NCBI RefSeq assembly: GCF_018070025.1
Contig: NZ_JAGPYQ010000001.1
Location: forward strand, 6,882,001 to 6,946,000
Direction of reading: 5' to 3'
DNA length: 64,000 bases
Source: Streptomyces liliiviolaceus
GTDB lineage: Bacteria > Actinomycetota > Actinomycetes > Streptomycetales > Streptomycetaceae
Shown: positions 25,416-33,141 of the stretch, in pieces
Numbering within the stretch: the first letter of the stretch is position 1
Layout: each line of letters opens with the position of its first letter
Translations under genes and position numbers: made by a program
Notes under the pieces: model-generated
What the model was told of the DNA's origin: nothing
Seen by the model: only the letters and a program-made list of their open reading frames with translations
Databases searched by the model: none

Positions 25416-26272
25416 CCGTGACATCGCTGGGGATCCCCCGCCGTCTGCTGGAGTTCCGGATCGACGGGGAGTCCGTACGGGCGCCGGAGGGCTCGACGAT
25501 CCTCGACGCCTGCCGGTCGGCGGGCAAGGACGTGCCGACCCTGTGCCAGGGCGACACCCTCACCCCCAAGAACGCCTGCCGGGTCTGCGTCGTCGAGGTC
25601 GAGGGCGCCCGCACCCTCGTCCCGGCCTGTTCCCGCAAGGCGGAGGCGGGCATGGAGGTGCGCACGGACACCGAGCGGGCCAGACACAGCCGCAAGGTCG
25701 TCCTTGAGCTGCTCGCGTCCTCCGTGGACCTGTCGACCACACCGGAGGTCGCCGGCTGGCTGAAGGAGTACGAGGCCAAGCCCGACCGGTTCGGCCCCGA
25801 CGCGGCCTGCGTCGACGAGCAGCCGAGGATCGACAACGACCTCTACGTCCGCGACTACGACAAGTGCATCCTCTGCTACAAGTGCGTGGACGCCTGCGGG
25901 GACCAGTGGCAGAACACCTTCGCCATCTCGGTCGTCGGCCGCGGTTTCGACGCCCGGATCGCCGTGGAGCACGACGGCCCGCTCACCGACTCGGCCTGCG
26001 TGTACTGCGGCAACTGCATCGAGGTGTGCCCGACGGGTGCGCTTTCGTTCAAATCGGAGTTCGACATGCGCGCGGCGGGTACGTGGGACGAGTCGGCGCA
26101 GACCGGGACGACCACGGTGTGCGCCTACTGCGGAGTGGGCTGCAACCTCACCCTGCACGTACAGGACAATGAGATCGTCAAGGTCACCTCACCGCACGAC
26201 AACCCGGTGACCCACGGCAACCTCTGCATCAAGGGCCGCTTCGGCTACCAGCACGTACAGAACCGGGACTGA
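25412..26272 (+). CDS. Formate dehydrogenase iron-sulfur subunit: 2Fe-2S and two 4Fe-4S clusters plus the missing Fe4S4 domain
   Basis: 286 residues from ATG at 25412, overlapping the previous stop (ATGA); the open frame extends upstream without support. A NuoG/FdsA-type [2Fe-2S] domain has Cys45, 56, 59 and 73. Two [4Fe-4S] clusters follow at Cys152/155/158/162 (CILCYKCVDAC) and Cys196/199/202/206 (CVYCGNCIEVC). The tail is a molybdopterin-oxidoreductase Fe4S4 domain: Cys237, 240 and 244 (CAYCGVGC) and Cys272 (HGNLCIKGRFGYQHV), where the chain stops. This tail is the segment missing from the catalytic subunit at 21660, so the two chains together equal one FdsA. Confidence 0.92.
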   Translation: MTVTSLGIPRRLLEFRIDGESVRAPEGSTILDACRSAGKDVPTLCQGDTLTPKNACRVCVVEVEGARTLVPACSRKAEAGMEVRTDTERARHSRKVVLELLASSVDLSTTPEVAGWLKEYEAKPDRFGPDAACVDEQPRIDNDLYVRDYDKCILCYKCVDACGDQWQNTFAISVVGRGFDARIAVEHDGPLTDSACVYCGNCIEVCPTGALSFKSEFDMRAAGTWDESAQTGTTTVCAYCGVGCNLTLHVQDNEIVKVTSPHDNPVTHGNLCIKGRFGYQHVQNRD

Positions 26273-26279
26273 TCAGGAC

Positions 26280-27143
26280 ATGGGACGAGTCACGGAACGA
26301 CGCAAGGTGATCCGCATCCGCGACGGGGTGGTCTCCGCCCGTCCGGACACGCTCGTCGCCGAGGAACCACTGGAGATCCGCCTCAACGGAAAACCCCTCG
26401 CGATCACGATGCGCACCCCGGGCGACGACTTCGCGCTCGCGGCGGGCTTCCTGGTCAGCGAGGGGGTGCTGGGCGCGGCGGACGAACTGCAGAACATCGT
26501 CTACTGCGCCGGCGCCACCGTGGACGGCTCGAACACCTACAACATCGTCGACGTCCGGACGGCGCCCGGCGTCGTCATCCCCGACATCACGCTCGAACGC
26601 AACGTGTACACGACGTCGTCCTGCGGGCTGTGCGGCAAGGCCAGCCTGGACGCGGTCCGCACGACGGCCCGCTGGACGATCGACGACACGCACGGCGACA
26701 CGGCTCCCCCGGTACGGCTCGGGCCCGAACTGCTCGCGAGCCTCCCCGACCGGCTGCGCGCGGCGCAGCGCGTGTTCGACCGGACCGGGGGCCTGCACGC
26801 GGCGGCCCTGTTCACCGAGGACGGCGAGCTGGTCGACATCCGGGAGGACGTGGGCCGGCACAACGCGGTCGACAAGCTGGTCGGCCGCGCCCTGCAGAAC
26901 GGCTCACTGCCGCTCTCCCGCACGGTCCTGCTGGTCTCGGGACGCGCCTCCTTCGAGCTGGCCCAGAAGGCGGTGATGGCGGGCATCCCGGTGCTCGCCG
27001 CGGTCTCGGCGCCGTCGTCGCTCGCGGTCGACCTGGCCGCCGAGTCCAATCTGACCCTCGTCGGTTTCCTGCGGGGCACCTCCATGAACGTGTACGCGGG
27101 CGAGCACCGCATCGCTCTGCAGGCCGCGGCCGCCCAGGGCTGA
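26280..27143 (+). CDS. fdhD: Formate dehydrogenase accessory sulfurtransferase FdhD
   Basis: 287 residues from ATG at 26280, 7 bases after the iron-sulfur subunit. The typical FdhD N-terminus (LVAEEPLEIRLNGKPL, RTPGDDFALAAGFLVSEG) is followed by the sulfur-carrying CxxC loop in TTSSCGLCGKASLD and the block DVGRHNAVDKLVGRAL. FdhD transfers sulfur from a cysteine desulfurase to the molybdenum cofactor, which formate dehydrogenases need for activity. Its place at the end of this operon confirms the identity of the dehydrogenase. Confidence 0.96.
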   Translation: MGRVTERRKVIRIRDGVVSARPDTLVAEEPLEIRLNGKPLAITMRTPGDDFALAAGFLVSEGVLGAADELQNIVYCAGATVDGSNTYNIVDVRTAPGVVIPDITLERNVYTTSSCGLCGKASLDAVRTTARWTIDDTHGDTAPPVRLGPELLASLPDRLRAAQRVFDRTGGLHAAALFTEDGELVDIREDVGRHNAVDKLVGRALQNGSLPLSRTVLLVSGRASFELAQKAVMAGIPVLAAVSAPSSLAVDLAAESNLTLVGFLRGTSMNVYAGEHRIALQAAAAQG

Positions 27144-27164
27144 CCGGTCTCCCCGCTGCACGGC

Positions 27165-27216
27165 GGCGGGGCCCCGATCCGGCGGGGAGCGCCCCCTGCG
27201 CCGGAGGGGCCCCGCC
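27165..27216 (+). terminator. Strong terminator after the formate dehydrogenase operon
   Basis: GGCGGGGCCCC (27165-27175) and GGGGCCCCGCC (27206-27216) form a perfect 11-base stem. Inside are a second stem, CCGGCG/CGCCGG, and an inner GGGG/CCCC pairing. It lies 22 bases after fdhD. Confidence 0.75.
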
Positions 27217-27335
27217 TCACCCCCACAGAGCGGTGGTACGCGCCGATCTGACGCTCCATCAGCACTCATCCGGAGGTACCGCCGCGCCCCGCGCGTACCC
27301 CGTCGGCCCCCGTCTCGTTTTCCTGACGACCTCGA

Positions 27336-27356
27336 ACGGGCCGCCATACGGCCCGT
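27336..27356. promoter_or_regulatory. Inverted repeat in the leader of the coiled-coil membrane gene
   Basis: ACGGGCCG-ccata-CGGCCCGT, a perfect 8-base dyad 23 bases before the TTG start. It may be an operator or an RNA hairpin near the ribosome-binding site. Confidence 0.35.
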
Positions 27357-27378
27357 CGTCCGGGTAGGAGGCGGTTAC

Positions 27379-27651
27379 TTGGATGCCGGCACGACCCTGT
27401 TCGGCTCGTTACTTGCCTGCGTGGGCGTGCTCGGCGCGGCCCTCGTGGCGTATATGGGAAAGCGGGGCGAGAACGCCCTGAACGGATTTTCGAGCCTGAC
27501 CGAGAAACTGCAGTCCGAGCGCGACCGGCTGGAACGGCAGATCGCCGAACGCGACTCGCGCATCGACGAGTTGGCGACGATGCACGTCGCCGACCAGTCG
27601 GAGATCGCTCGCCTCCGTCTCGACATCGACCGACTCGGAGGGGCACCGTGA
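27379..27651 (+). CDS. Small membrane-anchored coiled-coil protein
   Basis: 90 residues from a TTG at 27379 with GGAGG about 9 bases upstream. One hydrophobic segment occupies about residues 5-25 ([22 protein letters not shown]). A charged heptad-like helix follows from about 40 to 88 ([21 protein letters not shown]). It overlaps the next gene by 4 bases, so the two should be made together. I do not recognise the family. The layout resembles small membrane proteins of phages, but no phage genes are nearby. Likely a membrane partner of the collagen-like protein. Confidence 0.75.
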   Translation: MDAGTTLFGSLLACVGVLGAALVAYMGKRGENALNGFSSLTEKLQSERDRLERQIAERDSRIDELATMHVADQSEIARLRLDIDRLGGAP

Positions 27652-28463
27652 GCAGGTTCCAACGGGTGCTCGCCGTGCGCTGGCGCAGCATGTTCCTCGT
27701 CTGTGTGCTGATCGCGCTCAGCGGTGTCGCGGTGATCCTGTGGGCGCGGATCGACGCCGGTGACCGCAGGGCCGACGAGCTGCGCGCCGAGTCGGACCGG
27801 CGCGGTGACGCCGTGTCGACGCTGGCGCAGGACGTACGCGCGCTGCGCGCCCAGGTGGAGGCCGGCGGCGGCACTCCCGCGGCCCCCGACCCCTCCGACG
27901 CGGTGGACGACCTGCTCGACCGGGTGCGGGTGCCCACCGCGGCACACGGCCGGCCGGGTGCCAAGGGCGAGCGCGGCGCGACCGGGGCGGGCGGTGCGGC
28001 GGGTGCCGGTGGCAAGCCGGGCCCCGGCGGGGAGCGCGGGGAGAGCGGATCGCGCGGCGAACCCGGGCCGCCGGGCCCGTCCGGTTCGCCGGGCCCCTCG
28101 GGAGAGCCCGGCGCGCAGGGCCCTCCGGGGACCGACGGCGCGGACGGCGCCAACGGCGCGAACGGGAACAACGGCGCCGACGGGGCCGGAGGACCTGCGG
28201 GGCCGCCCGGCCCCGACGGCGCGCAGGGCTACCAGGGCACCAGAGGGGACACCGGGCCCCGGGGGGAGAAGGGCGACAAGGGCGAGAAGGGCGACCCCGG
28301 TCCCGCCTGCCCGGACGGCTACAGCCTCCAGGCGCCCGCGAACGACCCCGACGCGCTGATCTGCCGGAAGGCCGCGGCGCAGGCCCCGCCCGCCGACCCG
28401 TCGGGGATCCTCCTGCTGCCACCGCTGCTCCTGCGGCGCAGACGACGGAACGTCAGGGCCTAG
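27648..28463 (+). CDS. Transmembrane collagen-like protein with 40 uninterrupted Gly-X-Y triplets
   Basis: 271 residues from GTG at 27648. A short cytoplasmic N-terminus and one membrane helix (about 15-33) are followed by a coiled-coil-like stretch (about 37-72). Residues 101-220 are 40 perfect Gly-X-Y triplets, rich in GPP, GER, GEP, GDK and GEK, as in stable triple helices. The tail has two Cys (221 and 239), then a short hydrophobic and Arg-rich end ([15 protein letters not shown]) reminiscent of a second anchor or sorting-like tail. It probably forms a trimeric rod outside the membrane. Role unknown; adhesion or cell-surface spacing are possible. Confidence 0.85.
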   Translation: MSRFQRVLAVRWRSMFLVCVLIALSGVAVILWARIDAGDRRADELRAESDRRGDAVSTLAQDVRALRAQVEAGGGTPAAPDPSDAVDDLLDRVRVPTAAHGRPGAKGERGATGAGGAAGAGGKPGPGGERGESGSRGEPGPPGPSGSPGPSGEPGAQGPPGTDGADGANGANGNNGADGAGGPAGPPGPDGAQGYQGTRGDTGPRGEKGDKGEKGDPGPACPDGYSLQAPANDPDALICRKAAAQAPPADPSGILLLPPLLLRRRRRNVRA

Positions 28464-28605
28464 ACAGGCACGAGGACTTGCCCACGGGCGACGCCCGCCC
28501 GCACACCGGCACCGGTGTGCGGGAAGTTCTCGCGCCACGGCCGTGCGCGCTTCTTGTGAGGTGCCTGGGAGCCCAGTAGCGTCTGTGGCGCGCAGTCAGG
28601 ACGTG

Positions 28606-28637
28606 GGATGTCCAGATGTTCGGATGTCCAGATGTCC
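28606..28637 (+). repeat. Two 16-base (four 8-base) tandem repeats
   Basis: GGATGTCCAGATGTTC is followed directly by GGATGTCCAGATGTCC. Each half is itself a variant of GATGTCCR. The array lies upstream of the sialidase gene. Confidence 0.8.
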
Positions 28638-28662
28638 GGGTGCATGAGACCCCTGAGTCCCA

Positions 28663-28734
28663 AGAGACGCACGAGTCACTAGAGACGCACGAGTCGCCAG
28701 AGACACACGAGTCGCCAGAGACGCAGCAGACGCA
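28663..28734 (+). repeat. 18-base tandem repeat, three good copies plus one degenerate
   Basis: Units AGAGACGCACGAGTCACT, then AGAGACGCACGAGTCGCC, then AGAGACACACGAGTCGCC, then a decayed copy ending ACGCA. They are contiguous without spacers, so this is not a CRISPR array. The array ends 18 bases before the sialidase start. Confidence 0.85.
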
Positions 28735-28752
28735 TGAAGGGCAGGTCGCACC

Positions 28753-30726
28753 ATGCCGTCAAGTCTTCGCGCACGCCTCCGAACCCCCCGTACGGCCAGA
28801 CCGTGGAGGACCGCCGTCACAGGCGCTCTGACGGCGGTCCTCACCCTCACCGCGCTGCTCGGGCTGCCGGGCACCGGACACGCCGGGACCGCCGCCGCAC
28901 CCGGCGCCGCCACCGAAGCCGCCACCGAAGCCGCCGCCGAGGCAACCTCCGAAGCCGCCGCGTTCGAGCAGCAGGTGCTCTTCAAGGCCTCCCAGGACCC
29001 CGGCTACGCCTGCTTCCGGATCCCGGCCGTCGTGCGGACGACGAAGGGCACCCTGCTGGCGTTCGCCGAGGGCCGGGTGAACGACTGCAGCGACGCCGGT
29101 GACATAGACATCGTGCTCAAGCGCTCCACCGACGGCGGCCGCACCTGGGGCCCGCTGCAGGTCATCAACGAGGGCGCGGGCGACACACACGGCAACCCCG
29201 CCCCGATGGTGGACCGGAAGACCGGCCGGATCGTCCTGGCCGAGACGTACAACACGGGCCGTACCGACGGCGGCAACTGCGCCGTCCCGTGCGACCGCAC
29301 CCCGCACCTGCAGCACAGCGACGACGACGGGCTCACCTGGTCCGAGCCCCGCGACCTCAGCGACGAGATCCTGCCCGCGCACTGGAACTCCTGGTACGCG
29401 ACCGGGCCGGTGCACGGCATCCAGCTGACCCGCGGCAAGCACGTGGGCCGGCTCGTCTTCGCCGTCAACACCGAGACGTGGGACGGCAGCCGCGTCTCCG
29501 CCAACCACGCGGCGCTCATCGTCAGCGACGACGGCGGCGACCACTGGCGGATCGGCGCCACGGACTCGTGGCCGATCGCGGCCGACGGCACGTTCCGGCA
29601 GAAGCCGTCCGAGATGACCGTCACCGAGCGCGCCGACGGCACGGTCCTGGTCAGCGGGCGCGAGCAGGACGGCACCGATCTCGGCCACCGCACCCAGGCG
29701 TTCAGCACCGACGGCGGCTCCAGCTTCACCTCGCACTTCAAGGCGCTGCCCGACCTCTACACACCACAGGTCCAGGGCTCAACGCTGCGCATGGGCGACC
29801 GCATCCTGCTCGCCTGCCCCGGCGACCCGGACCGCCGCCGCACGATGATGATCCGCTCCTCGTACGACAGCGGCCGCACCTGGGACAGCGTCGACCGCGG
29901 CACGGTCGTCACGACGGACTGGTCCGGCTACTCCGACCTGGTCGGCATCGGGGCCGACACGGCGGGCCTGCTGTACGAGGGCGGCGCCGTGGACGCCCGC
30001 GACGAGATCCGCTTCGCACGGTTCACCGAGGACTGGCTGACCCCGCGCCGGGGCCCGGACCCGACCACCCCCGATCTGGCTCCCCGCGCACCCGGCGCGG
30101 CGGTCCTCGGCGGTGCGGCGGGAACGGACGGGGTGTTCGGCGGCGCCCTCGCCTTCGACGGCACCGACGACGCCGTACGCCTGCCCTACCGGAGCCAACT
30201 ACCGCTCGGGAACAAGGACTTCACCGCCTCGCTGTGGTTCCGCTACACGGCCACCACGGGCGAGCAGCCGTTCCTGTGGATGGGCGGGGTCGGCACCACT
30301 CAGCCGCAGGTGTGGCTGCGCGGGGAGCCCGCGAACGGCCGGGTCCAGGGCCTGATCACGGCCCGGGACGGCGCGAGCGCCCCCCGCTCGGCGTCCGTGC
30401 GCACCACCGGCGCGTACAACGACGGGCAGTGGCACCATCTGGCGCTGCGCCGGGGCGCGGGACAGCTGACGCTGTTCATCGACGGGACCGTGGCCGGCAC
30501 GGCGGCGGACGTACCGGGATCGGTGAGCCGGAACTCGCCGTTCGGGGTGCACGTCGGCCAGAAGCTGGACAGCCGCGCCCACCTGACCGGCGCGATCGAC
30601 GACGTCCGGGTCTACGACCGCGCCCTGAGCGACGACGAACTGGCCGGCGTACGCACCGGCAACACGGCGGTGACCGGGAACCCGGTCCTGTGGCTGCCCA
30701 TGGACCGCGTGGCAGCCAGCCACTAA
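28753..30726 (+). CDS. Secreted exo-alpha-sialidase (neuraminidase) with C-terminal LamG-like domain
   Basis: 657 residues from ATG at 28753. The signal peptide has a basic start and hydrophobic core (about 18-42), followed by an Ala/Glu-rich low-complexity stretch. The catalytic propeller (about 70-435) has the sialidase FRIP motif (ACFRIPAVV) and several Asp-boxes: STDGGRTW, SDDDGLTW, SDDGGDHW and SYDSGRTW. The last ~200 residues form a concanavalin-like LamG domain (FDGTDDAVRLPY, ASLWFRYTATTG, DDVRVYDRALSDDEL). It should release terminal sialic acids outside the cell. No sialic-acid catabolic genes are seen nearby. Confidence 0.93.
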   Translation: MPSSLRARLRTPRTARPWRTAVTGALTAVLTLTALLGLPGTGHAGTAAAPGAATEAATEAAAEATSEAAAFEQQVLFKASQDPGYACFRIPAVVRTTKGTLLAFAEGRVNDCSDAGDIDIVLKRSTDGGRTWGPLQVINEGAGDTHGNPAPMVDRKTGRIVLAETYNTGRTDGGNCAVPCDRTPHLQHSDDDGLTWSEPRDLSDEILPAHWNSWYATGPVHGIQLTRGKHVGRLVFAVNTETWDGSRVSANHAALIVSDDGGDHWRIGATDSWPIAADGTFRQKPSEMTVTERADGTVLVSGREQDGTDLGHRTQAFSTDGGSSFTSHFKALPDLYTPQVQGSTLRMGDRILLACPGDPDRRRTMMIRSSYDSGRTWDSVDRGTVVTTDWSGYSDLVGIGADTAGLLYEGGAVDARDEIRFARFTEDWLTPRRGPDPTTPDLAPRAPGAAVLGGAAGTDGVFGGALAFDGTDDAVRLPYRSQLPLGNKDFTASLWFRYTATTGEQPFLWMGGVGTTQPQVWLRGEPANGRVQGLITARDGASAPRSASVRTTGAYNDGQWHHLALRRGAGQLTLFIDGTVAGTAADVPGSVSRNSPFGVHVGQKLDSRAHLTGAIDDVRVYDRALSDDELAGVRTGNTAVTGNPVLWLPMDRVAASH

Positions 30727-30736
30727 CGTCCCGTGG

Positions 30737-31972
30737 GTGCCCGAGGACACACGAGCACGACAGCGCACGGGGACCGGGCTGGGGCTGCTCCTGGCCCTGG
30801 TCCTCGGGGCGGTGCTGCTCACCGCCCTCCCCGAGGACGACGACGGGGACACCGCCTGCACGGCCCGCAAGGTCACCTCGTGGGCCGCGGACACCAATGT
30901 CACGCAGGAGTTCGCGCGGTACGGGGACGACGCCTCGCGGGCCGACGACTGGACCGGCGGCGACGGTACGCACTCGGTGCGGCTGCCGGACGGACGGGTG
31001 CTCTGGCTGTTCTCGGACACCTACCTCGGCCAGGTGTACCGACCGCCGAACCCGGCGGGCGAGTCCTACGCCTGGCGGGACACGACCGCGCCGCTGGTGC
31101 GCAACTCGGCGGTGGTCATGAAGGACGGGCGCCTGCAACGCACCCTGCCCGCCCCCCTGTTCGCGGACCCGGCGCCCGGCCAGTGGCGCTGGCCGGTGGC
31201 CGCGCGCGTCGAACCCCGTTCCCCCGGCTCGTCCGAGCAGGTCGTACGGGTCGTGCTGTGGACCCGTACGACCGGCGCGTACCCGTGGGTCTACGGGGTG
31301 CCGACCGCGACCGAGGTCGCCACGCTGTCGCTGCCCGGTCTGCGGCTCGAAGGCATCACGCAGGTCCTCGACCAGCGGCAGGTCCGGGATCCGGCGCGGC
31401 GGGTGCTGTTCGGCACGACCGCGCTGACCCACGACGAGGACTGGACGTACGTGTTCGGCGGAGACGACGCGCGGGCCGCCGCCCGGCCCGTGTCGCACGC
31501 GTACGTCGCGCGCGTGCCCCGGGGGCGGCTCGCGGACCCGGATGCCTGGCGGTACTGGGACGGCGAACGATGGACCATCCCCTCCCACATGGAACCGGTA
31601 CTGGGCGACGGCGGGAGCAAGGGGGTGGGCAGCGCGTTCACCGTGGCCCGCGACGGGGGGACGTACGTCCTGTTCACGATGGCGGCGGGCACCGAGGGAC
31701 TGACGACCGTCACCTCGTACTGGGCGTGCTCCCCCACCGGGCCCTGGCACGGGCCCGGCAAGGGCTTCAGCCCGCCGTTGCCGGAGCGGGGGGCGGGCGT
31801 GGCGGCGTACAACCCGCAGGTCCATCCGGCGATCGGCGGGGGCGGGCTCGTGCTGAGCTACGACGTCAACTGGCTGGACGCGAACGGCGGGGCGACGGCG
31901 CAGGCCAACCTCAGCCGGAACGTGTCCCTGTACCGACCGAGATTCGTGACCCTGCGGCTGGGTCCTGGCTGA
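30737..31972 (+). CDS. Membrane-anchored beta-propeller-like protein (DUF5005/DUF4185-like), function unknown
   Basis: 411 residues from GTG at 30737, 10 bases after the sialidase stop, so probably co-transcribed. One N-terminal hydrophobic segment (about 14-30) anchors or exports it. The remainder has blocks typical of five-bladed propeller glycan-binding or glycosidase-like families: GDGTHSVRLPDGRVLWLFSDTYLG, VRNSAVVMKDG and a C-terminal YNPQVHPAIGGGGLVLSYDVN. Pairing with a sialidase suggests action on glycans. The domain name is a recollection, not a search result. Its 3' end overlaps the convergent transporter gene by 62 bases. Confidence 0.75.
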   Translation: MPEDTRARQRTGTGLGLLLALVLGAVLLTALPEDDDGDTACTARKVTSWAADTNVTQEFARYGDDASRADDWTGGDGTHSVRLPDGRVLWLFSDTYLGQVYRPPNPAGESYAWRDTTAPLVRNSAVVMKDGRLQRTLPAPLFADPAPGQWRWPVAARVEPRSPGSSEQVVRVVLWTRTTGAYPWVYGVPTATEVATLSLPGLRLEGITQVLDQRQVRDPARRVLFGTTALTHDEDWTYVFGGDDARAAARPVSHAYVARVPRGRLADPDAWRYWDGERWTIPSHMEPVLGDGGSKGVGSAFTVARDGGTYVLFTMAAGTEGLTTVTSYWACSPTGPWHGPGKGFSPPLPERGAGVAAYNPQVHPAIGGGGLVLSYDVNWLDANGGATAQANLSRNVSLYRPRFVTLRLGPG

Positions 31973-33056
31973 GGGGCTGCTCCGACTGCGGTTCCGGGTC
32001 GGCCTCCGGGTCGCGGGAGCGGCGCTTGGCGATGACCGCGCAGACCATGAGCTGCATCTGGTGGAAGAGCATCAGCGGCAGCACGGCCAGCGAGGCGTGG
32101 GCGCCGAAGAGCACGCTCGCCATGGGCAGTCCGGACGCCAGCGACTTCTTCGAGCCGGCGAACTGGACGGCGATCCGGTCGCCGCGGTCGAACCCGAGGG
32201 CCTTGGACCCGTACCAGGTCACCGCCAGCATCACCGCGAGCAGGACGACCTCGACGGCGAGCAGCCCGCCCAGGCGCAGCGGGCTGACCTGGTGCCAGAT
32301 GCCCTGCACCATGCCCTCGCTGAAGGCGGTGTAGACGACCAGCAGGATCGAGCCGCGGTCCACGTAGCCGAGGATCTTCTTGTGGCGTGCGACGAAGCCG
32401 CCGATCCAGCGGCGCAGGAGCTGCCCTGCCAGGAAGGGCACGAGCAGTTGCAGCACGATCTTCAGGAGCGAGTCCGCGGAGAACCCGCCTCCCGTGCCGC
32501 CGAGGAGCGCCGCGGCAAGCAGCGGGGTGAGCACGATGCCCACGAGGGAGGAGAAGGAGCCCGCGCAGATGGCGGCGGGCACGTTGCCGCGCGCCATGGA
32601 GGTGAAGGCGATGGACGACTGGACCGTCGAGGGGACGAGGGTCAGGAAGAGCAGCCCGGTGTAGAGGTCGTGGCTCAGGAGCACCGGCTCCAGGCCGCGG
32701 GCGGCCAGGCCGAGCAGTGGGAACAGGACGAACGTGCAGGCCAGGACCGTGAGGTGCAGCCGCCAGTGCCGTACGCCGTCCATCGCCTCGCGGGTGGACA
32801 GCCGTGCCCCGTAGAGGAAGAAGAGGAAGGCGATCGCCGCGGTGGAGGCGCCGGAGGCGACCTCGGCGCCGGTCCCCCGGGCGGGCAGCAGGGCGGCGAG
32901 CCCCACCGTCCCGAGCAGCAGCAGGATGTACGGGTCTATCGGCAGCCAGGACGGCCACTTCAGGCGTTTCACGGTGCTCCGATGGTGCGGGGGTCTTGTG
33001 TCACCGGTGTCGCCGGCTCTTGTCGGCGTTTCCCGGACGGGGCGAGCCCTCTCCAT
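31911..33056 (-). CDS. Bile acid:sodium symporter-like (SBF-like) transporter
   Basis: 381 residues from ATG at 33056, favoured by GGAGGAGG just upstream. A GTG at 32972 would give the usual short N-terminus starting KRLKWPSWLPIDPY and cannot be excluded. About 10 membrane segments are seen, with SBF-like blocks FLFFLYGARLS, LVPSTVQSSIAFTSMARGN and QFAGSKKSLASGLPMA. Members of this family (YfeH type) carry organic acids or unknown small molecules. It is divergent from a LysR gene 85 bases away, the classic regulator-transporter pairing. Confidence 0.88.
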   Translation of the reverse strand: MERARPVRETPTRAGDTGDTRPPHHRSTVKRLKWPSWLPIDPYILLLLGTVGLAALLPARGTGAEVASGASTAAIAFLFFLYGARLSTREAMDGVRHWRLHLTVLACTFVLFPLLGLAARGLEPVLLSHDLYTGLLFLTLVPSTVQSSIAFTSMARGNVPAAICAGSFSSLVGIVLTPLLAAALLGGTGGGFSADSLLKIVLQLLVPFLAGQLLRRWIGGFVARHKKILGYVDRGSILLVVYTAFSEGMVQGIWHQVSPLRLGGLLAVEVVLLAVMLAVTWYGSKALGFDRGDRIAVQFAGSKKSLASGLPMASVLFGAHASLAVLPLMLFHQMQLMVCAVIAKRRSRDPEADPEPQSEQPLSQDPAAGSRISVGTGTRSG

Positions 33057-33141
33057 CGTCCTCCTCCGGCCCTTGATCGGGAATCCGGTACACCGATCTG
33101 ACTGTCATCACGAAACGCGATGACGCGCTAGCCTGGGGCCC

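Larger units (their letters stand above)
28464..28752. other. 289-base gap with tandem repeats before the sialidase gene
   Basis: No convincing gene. It contains an 8/16-base repeat (28606-28637) and an 18-base repeat (28663-28734). The sialidase ribosome-binding region (GAAGG) lies at the right end. Confidence 0.6.

Noticed and set aside
20451-25424. Very long minus-strand open frame (over 1600 codons) opposite the formate dehydrogenase genes
   Set aside because: It is the antisense of strongly conserved domains and arises from GC-rich third positions. No family features are visible in its translation.
27379-28463. Prophage remnant, because collagen-like and small coiled-coil membrane proteins occur in phages
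   Set aside because: No integrase, terminase, capsid, tail or lysis genes flank the pair, and the base composition matches the surroundings.
28663-28734. CRISPR-like array
   Set aside because: Units of 18 bases are contiguous with no spacers, and no cas genes are near.
28616-28831. Short plus-strand frame through the tandem repeats (Glu-Thr-His-Glu-Ser type peptide)
   Set aside because: It overlaps the sialidase start in another frame and its translation is only the repeat. No good ribosome-binding site.
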